Source of the DNA: Saccharothrix longispora
GTDB lineage: Bacteria; Actinomycetota; Actinomycetes; Mycobacteriales; Pseudonocardiaceae
DNA length: 64,000 bases
NCBI RefSeq assembly: GCF_030852425.1
Contig: NZ_NSDM01000010.1
Span: forward strand, 248,001 to 312,000
Reading direction: 5' to 3'
Below, one piece after another: positions 42,512 through 51,855 of the stretch. Positions within the stretch are counted from its first letter, which is position 1. Every line of letters starts with the position of its first letter. The notes beneath the pieces are model-generated. The model saw nothing but the letters and a program-made list of their open reading frames with translations, did not search any database and had not been told where the DNA came from. Position numbers and translations under genes: made by a program.

Positions 42512-43936
42512 GTGGCGGACGACACGAGCGGTGGCCTGCTGCGGCAGCTGTCGGGCCGCCAGATCGGCATGATCTCGTTGGGCGGCACCATCGGCACCGG
42601 GTTGTTCCTCGGGTCGAGCCTCGCCATCTCCACCGCCGGCCCCGCCGTGGTGCTGGTCTACCTGGTCGGCGCGCTGGCGGCGGTGGCCGTCGCCTACGCG
42701 GTGGCCGAGATGGTGGTCGTGCACCCGGACGCGGGCGGGTTCGGCGCGGTCGCCGCGCGGTACGCCGGTCCGCTCACCGGGTACGTCCAGCGGTGGTGCT
42801 ACTGGGCGACGCAGGTGATCACGGTCGGCGGCGAGGTCGTCGCGGCCGGCCTGTACGTCCGGTACTGGTGGCCGCAGGTGCCGCTGTGGTCCGCGGTGTG
42901 CCTGTTCTCGCTGGTGATCCTCGCGGTCAACGTCGCCGCCGTGCGGTTGTTCGGCGAGGTCGAGTACTGGTTGGCGATGATCAAGGTGACGGCGCTGGTC
43001 GTCTTCCTCGTGCTCGGCGTGCTGTACGTGGTGTTCGGGCTGCCGGGGCGCGACGCGGTCGGGTTGTCGGCGTGGACCGACCACGGCGGGTTCGCGCCCA
43101 ACGGCTTGGCGGGCGTGGTGCTGGCGATCACCGTGGCGACGTTCAGCTACGGCGGCGTGGAGTCGGTCGCGATGACCGCCGCCGAGTCGCGCAGCCCGGC
43201 CCGCGACATCCCGCGCGCGGCCCGGCGGGTGGTGCTGCGGCTCGCGCTGTTCTACGTGCTGGCCACCGGCATCATCGTGGCGATCGTGCCGTGGACGGAG
43301 GCGGCGGCGGTCGACGGGGTGGCGGAGAGCCCGTTCGTGGGCCTGTTCGCCACGATCGGCATCCCCGCGGCCGCCGGGCTGATGAACCTCGTCATCCTCA
43401 CCGCCGCGCTGTCCGCCGCGAACACCACCCTCTACCTCGCGTCCCGCACCGCGCACTCGCTGGCCCTGGACGGCTACGCGCCCCGCCGGCTGGCCGCGGT
43501 GACCGACCGGGGCAGCCCGGTGAACGCGGTGCTCGCCTCGACCGCCGGCCTGGCCGTCGCGGCGGTGGCGGCGGCCCTGTCGCCCGACACGGCGTTCCCG
43601 GTGCTGCTGGGCATCGCGATGTTCAGCGGCATGACGGCCTGGCTGCTGATCTTCGTCGCCCACCTGGCGTTCCGGCGCGCCCGCGCGGGCCTGCCGCCCT
43701 CGGCGGTCCGGCTGCCGGGCGCGCCGGTGACCGCCGTGCTGAGCATGCTGTACGTGGTGCTCGTGCTGGCCGCCTCGGCCTTCTCCGCGGCCTTCGGTCC
43801 GGCGTGGCAGGTCGGCGTGCCGTTCGTGCTGCTGGTGCTGGCGTCCTACCCGCTGGTCCGCGCCCGCCGCGCGGCCCGGGAGGACCGCGCGGCCCGGGAG
43901 CGCCGGGGGGTCGAGGACTACACCGACTCGGTGTAG
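42512..43936 (+). CDS. APC-family amino acid permease
   Basis: A 474-residue transporter of the amino acid/polyamine/organocation family with 12 predicted helices. The signature at the N terminus is QLSGRQIGMISLGGTIGTGL, followed by AISTAGPAVVLVYLVGALAA and the helix-6 region ATFSYGGVESVAMTAAES. GTG 42512 is placed by the start of homology. It is most like the AnsP/GabP/LysP group; the substrate is unknown. Divergent from the Mrp operon and overlapping, tail to tail, the AhpD-like gene. Confidence 0.9.
   Translation: MADDTSGGLLRQLSGRQIGMISLGGTIGTGLFLGSSLAISTAGPAVVLVYLVGALAAVAVAYAVAEMVVVHPDAGGFGAVAARYAGPLTGYVQRWCYWATQVITVGGEVVAAGLYVRYWWPQVPLWSAVCLFSLVILAVNVAAVRLFGEVEYWLAMIKVTALVVFLVLGVLYVVFGLPGRDAVGLSAWTDHGGFAPNGLAGVVLAITVATFSYGGVESVAMTAAESRSPARDIPRAARRVVLRLALFYVLATGIIVAIVPWTEAAAVDGVAESPFVGLFATIGIPAAAGLMNLVILTAALSAANTTLYLASRTAHSLALDGYAPRRLAAVTDRGSPVNAVLASTAGLAVAAVAAALSPDTAFPVLLGIAMFSGMTAWLLIFVAHLAFRRARAGLPPSAVRLPGAPVTAVLSMLYVVLVLAASAFSAAFGPAWQVGVPFVLLVLASYPLVRARRAAREDRAARERRGVEDYTDSV
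43918..43936. terminator. palindrome containing both stop codons of convergent genes
   Basis: CTACACCGACTCGGTGTAG is palindromic except for its central base. TAG at 43934-43936 ends the permease and the complement of CTA at 43918-43920 ends the AhpD-like gene. Read either way it encodes YT(D/E)SV-stop. It may act as a bidirectional terminator. Confidence 0.65.
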
Positions 43937-44469
43937 CCGTGCTCGACGATCCGCCGCGCGGACTCGGCGTAGTAGCCGCCCGGTCCCTCCGGCGCGAACG
44001 TGCCCAGGCCGTCGACGTACCGGTTGAACATGCAGAACGCCGCCGCGATCAGCACGGTGTCGTGGATCTCGACGTCGGTGGCGCCCAGTGCCCGCGCCGC
44101 CTCCACCAGCTCCGGGGTGACCGCGCGGCCCGACCGCTGCACCGCGCCCGCGATCCGCAGCAGCGCCTTCAGCTTCTCCGGGACCGGCGCGGCGTCCAGG
44201 TCCGCGCGCACCTGCTGCACCAGCGTCAGGCCCTCGTCGAGCTGCGCGGCGGCGAACGCCGAGTGCGACGTGCAGCAGAAGTCGCAGTCGTTCAACCCCG
44301 ACACGTACGCGGCGATCAGCTCGCGCTCGCCCGCGGGCAGCGAGTGGGGCGCCCGCAGCAGGACCTCGGCCAGCTCGTTGAGCGGCTTGGCCGTCTCGGG
44401 CCGGAACCTCATCGGACCGGTGATGCCGGGGAACCGCGTCTCGTCCACGCCGAGGTCGATGTGCGCCAT
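43918..44469 (-). CDS. AhpD-like carboxymuconolactone decarboxylase family protein
   Basis: A 183-residue peroxidase-related protein with the CxxC...H motif CDFCCTSH (second half of GLNDCDFCCTSHS) and a helical fold ending AAFCMFNRYVDGLGTF. It is the usual size for the family (uncharacterised peroxidase-related type). ATG 44469 is chosen; in-frame GTGs lie 6 and 9 bases upstream. Its last 19 bases overlap the permease gene. Confidence 0.85.
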   Translation of the reverse strand: MAHIDLGVDETRFPGITGPMRFRPETAKPLNELAEVLLRAPHSLPAGERELIAAYVSGLNDCDFCCTSHSAFAAAQLDEGLTLVQQVRADLDAAPVPEKLKALLRIAGAVQRSGRAVTPELVEAARALGATDVEIHDTVLIAAAFCMFNRYVDGLGTFAPEGPGGYYAESARRIVEHGYTESV

Positions 44470-44517
44470 GACCACCACGCTAACCGCCGTCGACCCCGGC
44501 GCGGATCACCCGCGGAC

Positions 44518-44560
44518 GGCCGGACTGCGTGGTCCCGCACCGGGAGCACGCGGTCCGGCC
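44518..44560 (-). terminator. hairpin downstream of gdhA
   Basis: Arms 44518-44531 and 44547-44560 pair over 14 bases with one mismatch; the loop contains a further CCC/GGG pairing. It lies 10 bases after the gdhA stop. Confidence 0.65.
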
Positions 44561-44570
44561 GGTCGGCGGC

Positions 44571-46299
<1,729 letters not shown>

Positions 46300-46323
46300 C
46301 CCGTGCGGGATTCCCCGCACGGG
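46300..46323 (-). terminator. hairpin downstream of monooxygenase gene
   Basis: CCCGTGCGGG (46300-46309) pairs perfectly with CCCGCACGGG (46314-46323) around ATTC, two bases after the stop of the monooxygenase. Confidence 0.7.
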
Positions 46324-46325
46324 GC

Positions 46326-46613
46326 TCACGTCAGCGGGCGCGCGTCGGCGACGTCGTACTCGGCCACCGACGCGGCGAGCACCGCGGCGGCCTGCCCGTC
46401 GTCGGGGCCGCTGCCGCGGAACGCCTCGACGGCCGCCTGCGACTCCCAGCGCTCGAAGATCACGACGCGGCCCGGGTCCACCAGGTCCGCGGTGACGGAG
46501 AAGTCCAGGCAGCCGGGCGCGTCGCGCGCCTCGCGGACCACGCTCACGCAGTCCGCGAGGTAGGACTCGCGTCGGTGCGGGTCGACGACCACGTGCCCTG
46601 CGACGATCACCAT
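46326..46613 (-). CDS. antibiotic biosynthesis monooxygenase (ABM) domain protein
   Basis: A 95-residue dimeric alpha/beta barrel: MVIVAGHVVVDPHRRESYLA, DAPGCLDFSVTADLVDPGRV, VIFERWESQAAVEAF. Such small cofactor-free or quinol-related monooxygenases act on aromatic substrates or serve as dimer partners. ATG 46613 follows GAGGAG. Two 23-base direct repeats lie just upstream. Confidence 0.85.
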   Translation of the reverse strand: MVIVAGHVVVDPHRRESYLADCVSVVREARDAPGCLDFSVTADLVDPGRVVIFERWESQAAVEAFRGSGPDDGQAAAVLAASVAEYDVADARPLT

Positions 46614-46647
46614 CTGCGGCTCCTCCGTCGGTTCGCATCGGCTGCCG

Positions 46648-46693
46648 CACAGTATGGCCGCCGGTCGGGGCACAGTATGGCCTCCGGTCGGGG
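46648..46693. repeat. two tandem 23-bp repeats upstream of monooxygenase gene
   Basis: 46648-46670 and 46671-46693 are direct copies with one mismatch; each begins CACAGTATGG. Read on the minus strand they place CCATACTGTG 35 and 58 bases before the monooxygenase start, so they may be paired regulator sites or duplicated promoter elements. Confidence 0.65.
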
Positions 46694-46821
46694 CCGGACC
46701 CGCCCCGGGCGGGCGCGGCCCCGACCGTCCACATCGGACCCGAGCGGCGGTGCTCCGGCACACCGGACAGGCGTGCCTCCGGCGGGTCCGGTCGAGCGGG
46801 CGGGACGATCGGGGATCGCGG

Positions 46822-47871
46822 TCAGCCCGTGGTGCAGCCGACCGCGGGGGCGTCGGTCCCGGTGGCCAGGTAGCCGAAGGTGCTCGACCCGCCCGGTTGC
46901 AGGGCGCCGTTCCAGCCCGCGTCGCGCGCGGTCGCCGTCGTGCCGTCCTGCGTGACGGTGGTGTTCCACGCCTGGGTGATCCGCTGGTCGGCGGCGAGGG
47001 TGAGCGTGGTGGTCCAGGCGCTCGTCATCCTGGTGGTGTCGTTGCGCACGGTCACCTCGCCCTGGAAACCGCCGCTCCAACGGCTGACCACGCGGTGCGT
47101 CGCGGTGCATGCGCCGCTCGGCGGGGGCGTCGTGGTGGTCGTGACGGGCGGGGTGGGGTGGGGGTCGCCGAGGGCGGCGGCGAGGGCCGGGTACCAGCGG
47201 TCGGCCATCTTGCGGAAGCCCGAGTCGACCGGGTGCACGCCGTCGCCGGTGTCGGTCGCGGCGTCGAAGCCGGTCCACTGGTCGACCACGGTGACGGGGG
47301 AGTGCGGCGTGGTCTTGCCCGCGGCCCAGGCGGGGATGGCCTCGTTGAGCGCCACCACGCGTTCCGCGCACTCGGCGCAGCCGGCGGGTTCCATCGGGAT
47401 GATCTGCGCGACCAGGACCTTCACGAACGGGTTCTCGGCCCGCATCTGGTCGACGAGCGTCGAGTAGGCGGCGAGGACCGAGTCGAGCGGGATGTGGCCG
47501 CCCCACATGTCGTTGGTGCCCAGGTGCATCAGGACGATGTCGGGTTCGGCGGCGTCGAGCCACGCCGGCAGCAGGCCCTGGGCGGCGATGCCGGTGGCGG
47601 AGTGGCCGCCGTGCCCCTCGTGGTCACCGTCGTGCGGCACGGAGCAGCCGCCGCCGGTCTGGCTGCCGACGAAGTCGACGTTGAAGTAGCCGGCCTGCTG
47701 GAGCCGGTCCCAGAGCAGGGCCCGCCAACACCCCGGCCCGGCGGTGATGGAGTCGCCGAGCGGCATGATGCGGTACCGCACCTCCGCCGAGGACGGCGGC
47801 TGGGCCGCCACGACGCCCAGCGCCGCGACGACGGCCGCCACGAGCAGGGACAGCAGGGATCTGCGGGACAT
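46822..47871 (-). CDS. secreted SGNH esterase with cellulose-binding module
   Basis: A 349-residue secreted enzyme. Signal peptide MSRRSLLSLLVAAVVAALGV; SGNH domain (CE3-like) with block I MPLGDSITAG, block III LGTNDMW and block V GDGVHPVD supplying Ser, Asn and Asp/His; then a PTPPVTTTTTPPP linker; then a C-terminal CBM2 (WSGGFQGEVTVRNDT, WNTTVTQDG, WNGALQPGGSSTFGY). It probably deacetylates xylan or other wall polysaccharides. Full length, own transcription unit. Confidence 0.92.
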   Translation of the reverse strand: MSRRSLLSLLVAAVVAALGVVAAQPPSSAEVRYRIMPLGDSITAGPGCWRALLWDRLQQAGYFNVDFVGSQTGGGCSVPHDGDHEGHGGHSATGIAAQGLLPAWLDAAEPDIVLMHLGTNDMWGGHIPLDSVLAAYSTLVDQMRAENPFVKVLVAQIIPMEPAGCAECAERVVALNEAIPAWAAGKTTPHSPVTVVDQWTGFDAATDTGDGVHPVDSGFRKMADRWYPALAAALGDPHPTPPVTTTTTPPPSGACTATHRVVSRWSGGFQGEVTVRNDTTRMTSAWTTTLTLAADQRITQAWNTTVTQDGTTATARDAGWNGALQPGGSSTFGYLATGTDAPAVGCTTG

Positions 47872-48140
47872 GGTCGTTCCCTTCCCGGCGCCGGCGCCGC
47901 CGTTCGCGACGGGGCCGGCGCCCGAACGAGCGGGGGGTCGCTTCGCGCCTCGGTCGCCGTGACGACGGCCGCCCTGGAGCGGCGGACGACGCCGGGAGCG
48001 TTCCCGGGGGTGTTCGCACCATCCGGCCGCGCACGCCGGAGGTCAACGGCCCCGGCCGCGAACGGACGGGCATTCACCCGACCGGCCGACGTCCTCGTCT
48101 CGCATGGCGCTGCGCGGAGGCGTCGGCGGCGGGACCGGGC

Positions 48141-48557
48141 TCAGACGCCCGACGCCTCCGGGTGGCGCGGCCGGACGGAGGCCGGTACCGCGAGCCCGAG
48201 GATCAGCGCGGGCAGCGCGAAGTAGACGCCGGGGCCGAGGCCGAGCACCAGCGCCCAGACGAGCAGCGCCGACGCCGCGACCGCCGTGACCACCCCCGCG
48301 GCGCGGCCGGTGAGGTCGGCGACCACGACCGCCGCCACGACGACCAGCGGAACCCCGAGCAGGTAGGCGGTGGCGCCGCCGCTGTCGGACCACACCACCG
48401 GGAACAGCGCGACCGCGATCCCTACCGTCACCGCGACCGCGACCCACCGCAGCGCCCGGCCGGTCGTCCCGGGAACCGCCCACCGGCCGCGCAGGCGGAC
48501 GAGCGCGGCGGCGGTCAGGACCAGCGCGAGGCACGCGCCTGTGATGGTGGCGATCAT
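48141..48557 (-). CDS. small multi-pass membrane protein
   Basis: A 138-residue protein with four hydrophobic helices (TITGACLALVLTAAALVRL; ALRWVAVAVTVGIAVALFPV; TAYLLGVPLVVVAAVVVADL; ALLVWALVLGLGPGVYFALP). No motif recognised. ATG at 48557. Confidence 0.6.
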   Translation of the reverse strand: MIATITGACLALVLTAAALVRLRGRWAVPGTTGRALRWVAVAVTVGIAVALFPVVWSDSGGATAYLLGVPLVVVAAVVVADLTGRAAGVVTAVAASALLVWALVLGLGPGVYFALPALILGLAVPASVRPRHPEASGV

Positions 48558-48736
48558 CCCGACACCTCCGGTTCGACCGGCCCGACCCGGGCTCGTCCCG
48601 ACCGTACTGCACGCGTCGGCCTCGCGGACCGGGTCGCCGACACGGGATGCGACGACCGTCCCGTCGCGGGTGGAACGCCGCTCCGCTCATTACGATCGAG
48701 GTGGACTTCGGAACGGTCGGGTGGAGGCTGCGACTG

Positions 48737-49116
48737 GTGTTCTCCGTGCGGAGCGGGCGGGAGGCGGGAGCGGTCGTGCTGTGGTTGCGCGGCGAGCCGG
48801 ACCACCACAGCGTCGTGCGGCTGGAGGACGCGACCGACGGGCTGCCGGACGGCGGTGACGCGGTCGTCGTCGACCTGGGGCCGTGACGTTCTGCGACTCG
48901 TCCGGCCTGTCGGGCCTGGTGCGGCTGGGGCAGGTGCTGGCCGCGCGCGGGGCCGTCCTGAGGCTGGCGGGAGTACCCGCCGGGATGCTCAAGACGCTGT
49001 CCCTCCCCGGGCTGGACCAGGTGCTCCACGTCTTCCCCGACGTGGCGAGCGCCGCGCGTGCCGACGTCGGTGACGAGGTGGGCGCGACGACGGGCGGAGA
49101 CGGTGATGGCTCGTGA
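48737..49116 (+). pseudogene. STAS-domain anti-anti-sigma factor split by a frameshift
   Basis: The first frame (GTG 48737 after GGAGG) encodes AVVLWLRGEPDHHSVVRLED and DAVVVDLGP, then hits TGA at 48884-48886. The second frame continues VTFCDSSGLSGLVRLGQVLA, RGAVLRLAGVPAG, GLDQVLHVFPD. Together they make one ~125-residue STAS domain with the phosphorylatable Ser in CDSSGL; one missing base near 48880 separates them. GTG 48883 overlaps the stop (GTGA), so the second half could still be made. Either a sequencing error, a programmed shift or a true lesion. It heads the phosphatase and kinase genes. Confidence 0.75.
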
Positions 49117-50680
49117 CGACCGGGTCGCCGGACCCGACCCCGCGCCCGGACGACCGCCGGACACCTCCGACCTCCGGGCGCTGTTCGGGCGGTCCGCCGC
49201 CGCGTTCGCCCTGCTGTCGGGACCCGCGCACATGGTGGAGGCGGCCAACGACGCGTTCTTCGAGGCCATCGGCGGCGGGGACCGGGCGCGCACCGGGCTC
49301 CCGATCGCGCAGCTGGTGCCGGAACTGGCCGAGCAGGGGTTCCTGGACCTGCTCGACGGCGTCTACCGCACCGGGCGCCCCTGCTCGGCTCGCGACGCGC
49401 GGATCGTGCTGGGCGAGGCGGGCCGCGAGCGCGAGGCGTACTTCGACCTCGTCTACGAGCTGCGGCGCGACCAGGGCGGCATCGTCACGGGCGTGACGGT
49501 GCTGGGGGTGGAGGTCACGCAGGTCAAGCACGCCCAACGGCTGACCGCCGAGCACCGGGCTCTGCTGGAGCAGATCACCCGCGCCATGCCGGCCGACGTG
49601 CTGGACGGCATGGCGCGGGTGATCGAGGAACTGGTGCCCGACACGCTGGTGTCGGTGCTGCTGGCCGACCAGGACGGCGCGCACCTGCGGCACGGGGCCG
49701 CGCCGAGCCTGCCCGACTTCTACAACCGGGCCGTCGACGGCATCGCCATCGGGGAGGGCGTGGGCTCCTGCGGCACCGCGGCCCACCGGCGCAGCCCCGT
49801 CGTCGTCACCGACATCGCGAGCGACCCGTCCTGGGCCGACTTCCGCGACCTGGCGTCCCGCGCGTCGCTGGCGGCGCGCAACGCCCGCCAGTACACCGAG
49901 CGCACCCGTCTCGCCCACGACCTCCAGGCGGGGCTGCTGCTGCCCGACCTGCCCGCGGTGCCGGGCGCCGACGTGGCCACCCACTACCACCCGGCCGGTG
50001 AGGGCCTGGAGGTCGGCGGCGACTTCCACGACGTCTTCCCGCTGCCCGACGGGCGCTGGGCGTTCCTGATCGGCGACGTGTGCGGGCGCGGCGCCCGTGC
50101 CGCCACCACCACCGCCCTGGTCCGCAACACCGCCCGCGCCATCGCCCGCGTGCTGCCCGACCCCCGGCAGGTCGTGCGGGCCGTCAACACCGCCCTGATC
50201 GAGCGCCCGCGCGGCCACGGCACCGGGTTCGTCACCCTCGTCCACGGGCACCTGGACGACCGCCGCGGCCACCTCGCCGCGGAGCTGATCCGCGCCGGGC
50301 ACGTCGTGCCCCGCGTCCTGCGCGCCGACGGCACGGTGATCGCGTCGAGCACCCGGGGCATGCTGCTGGGCGTCACCCCGGACCCCGTCTTCGACGTCGG
50401 CCGGATCGACCTGCACCCCGGCGACAGCCTGGTCCTCGTCACCGACGGCATCACCGAGGCCCGCGCCCCCGACGGCGCCCAGTTCGACGACGAGGGGCTC
50501 GACACCGCCCTCGCCCGCTGCGCCCGCCCCACCGCCGGCGACACCCTCGACTCCCTGATCGCCGCGGTCGCCGACTTCACCGGCGGCAACGTCGGCGAGG
50601 ACGACCAGGCCGCCCTGGTGCTGACCGCCCGACCGGCCGTTCCGCCGCCGCGGGGTTTGGCCGCCGCCCCCACCGGGTAG
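49106..50680 (+). CDS. PAS-GAF-PP2C (SpoIIE/RsbU-type) serine phosphatase
   Basis: A 524-residue phosphatase. PAS-like domain at 25-140 (AAFALLSGPAHMVEAANDAF ... GVTVLGVEVTQVKHA). GAF domain at about 145-255 (ADVLDGMARVIEELVPDTLV, GVGSCGTAAHRRSPVVVTDI); the GAF appears about 60 residues short, jumping from PSWADFRDL to ASRASLAARNARQY. PP2C domain from 260 (RLAHDLQAGLLLPDLPAVPG, EGLEVGGDFHDVFPLPDGRW, FLIGDVCGRGARAA, LVLVTDGITEARA, GEDDQAALVL). It would dephosphorylate the STAS protein. ATG 49106 overlaps the STAS gene. Confidence 0.88.
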   Translation: MARDDRVAGPDPAPGRPPDTSDLRALFGRSAAAFALLSGPAHMVEAANDAFFEAIGGGDRARTGLPIAQLVPELAEQGFLDLLDGVYRTGRPCSARDARIVLGEAGREREAYFDLVYELRRDQGGIVTGVTVLGVEVTQVKHAQRLTAEHRALLEQITRAMPADVLDGMARVIEELVPDTLVSVLLADQDGAHLRHGAAPSLPDFYNRAVDGIAIGEGVGSCGTAAHRRSPVVVTDIASDPSWADFRDLASRASLAARNARQYTERTRLAHDLQAGLLLPDLPAVPGADVATHYHPAGEGLEVGGDFHDVFPLPDGRWAFLIGDVCGRGARAATTTALVRNTARAIARVLPDPRQVVRAVNTALIERPRGHGTGFVTLVHGHLDDRRGHLAAELIRAGHVVPRVLRADGTVIASSTRGMLLGVTPDPVFDVGRIDLHPGDSLVLVTDGITEARAPDGAQFDDEGLDTALARCARPTAGDTLDSLIAAVADFTGGNVGEDDQAALVLTARPAVPPPRGLAAAPTG

Positions 50681-50744
50681 TACCGATCGGCCGCACCGCG
50701 TGCCGAGACGAACGCCGGCACGAGCAGGGAGAGCCCGGGAACGT

Positions 50745-51143
50745 GTGAACACCGAGACGCCCGGGTCGAACGGCGGGTTCGCCTTCTCCCCGCACGAGCC
50801 ACCACCCCTGTCCAGGCTGCGGCAGTGGGTGCGGACGCGCCTGCGCGACGCGTCCGCCGACCTGGTCTGCGACGTCGAGCTGGTGATCACCGAACTGGTG
50901 TCGAACGCCTACGACCACGGGCGCGGGCTGCTGGCGGTGAGCGTGGTGCCGCTGGCCGACGGCGCGGTGCGGGTCGAGGTGGACGACGCGGCGTCCGACG
51001 CGGTCCTGCGACTCGGGAAGTCGGCGCTGGGGACGACCCGCGGGCGCGGGCTGGTCGTCATCGACAGCGTGTGCTCGGCGTGGGGCGTGCGGCGCCGGCC
51101 CGACCGCAAGACCGTGTGGGCCACCGTCCCGAACCCCGCCTGA
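50745..51143 (+). CDS. RsbW-like ATPase (anti-sigma/serine kinase)
   Basis: A 132-residue GHKL domain: N box CDVELVITELVSNAYDHGRG; G box region TTRGRGLVVIDSVCSAWGVR. It fits the kinase slot of a partner-switching module with the STAS protein and the PP2C phosphatase upstream. GTG 50745 follows GGGA; another GTG overlaps it at 50743. Confidence 0.82.
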   Translation: MNTETPGSNGGFAFSPHEPPPLSRLRQWVRTRLRDASADLVCDVELVITELVSNAYDHGRGLLAVSVVPLADGAVRVEVDDAASDAVLRLGKSALGTTRGRGLVVIDSVCSAWGVRRRPDRKTVWATVPNPA

Positions 51144-51202
51144 CGCCGCGGGCCGGCGGAACATCCCGGACGTCGGCCCGACCGCGGTGGCGGGAACCGT
51201 CG

Positions 51203-51800
51203 GTGGACGGCATTCCAGCCGCTGGTGAGCGGCTCGGCACGGCACCACGATCGACCCGTGACGCCGTTCCGGCCACGCCGACCGGACCGTTCGCCCGCGA
51301 GGCGCCGGGCTTCCCGCGAACCTCGGTGTCCCCGGCCGTGGTCGACCACGGCATCCGCGCGTACGCCTGCGCGGAGTTCCCGGTGGACCGCTGGGACGTC
51401 CGGGGGCACGAGGAGCACGACCCCCGGGCGTTGTTCTTCGCCGCGACCCCGCACGACCTCGGCCCGGTCGAGGCGGGCGCCCGGCGGCCGGACCGGTTCG
51501 AGGACGCCGACACCGCGGACCGGGTGTGGGCGGCGATCGCCCTGCACACCCCCACCGGCATCGCGCAGCGCCGCGGCCTGCCGTGCCGGCTGGTCGCCAC
51601 CGGCACGGCGCCGGACTTCGGCGCGGCCTCCGAGGCCGTCACCGACGAGATGGCCGCCGACCTCCACGACCGCCACCCGCGCCGGGGCACCGCCTCGGCC
51701 CCGCACGCCGGGATCGTCGGGCAGGCGCGGACGGTCCCCACCAAGGCCCCGGTCGGCCCGCCGGCCCGGTACCCGGTCGAGGCCGACGACCCGGGCGTGC
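51203..51800 (+). pseudogene. HD-domain protein relic
   Basis: One frame encodes VSPAVVDHGIRAYACAEFPV, ALFFAATPHDLGPVEAG (the HD pair), then DRVWAAIALHTPTGIAQRRG, ACGS-like LVATGTAPDFGAASEAVTDE. This is the metal-dependent HD phosphohydrolase pattern (cyanamide-hydratase-like group). About 20 residues appear lost between the HD loop and the DRVWAAIALHT helix. The frame runs on without its own stop into the antisense of the ABC permease. The GTG at 51326 is a possible start for what remains. Probably non-functional, though the HD residues are intact. Confidence 0.55.
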
Positions 51801-51855
51801 CGGCGGACATCCCGATGCGGTGGGGCGACCGAGCGGGGTGCCCGGCGACGTGGTC

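Noticed and set aside
40110-42572. An 820-residue plus-strand frame across the Mrp operon
   Set aside because: Low-complexity Arg/His-rich shadow of mrpA; no family motif.
48737-48886. Treating the first STAS half as a separate short gene
   Set aside because: It ends in the middle of the STAS beta strand that continues in the next frame, so one broken domain is the simpler reading.
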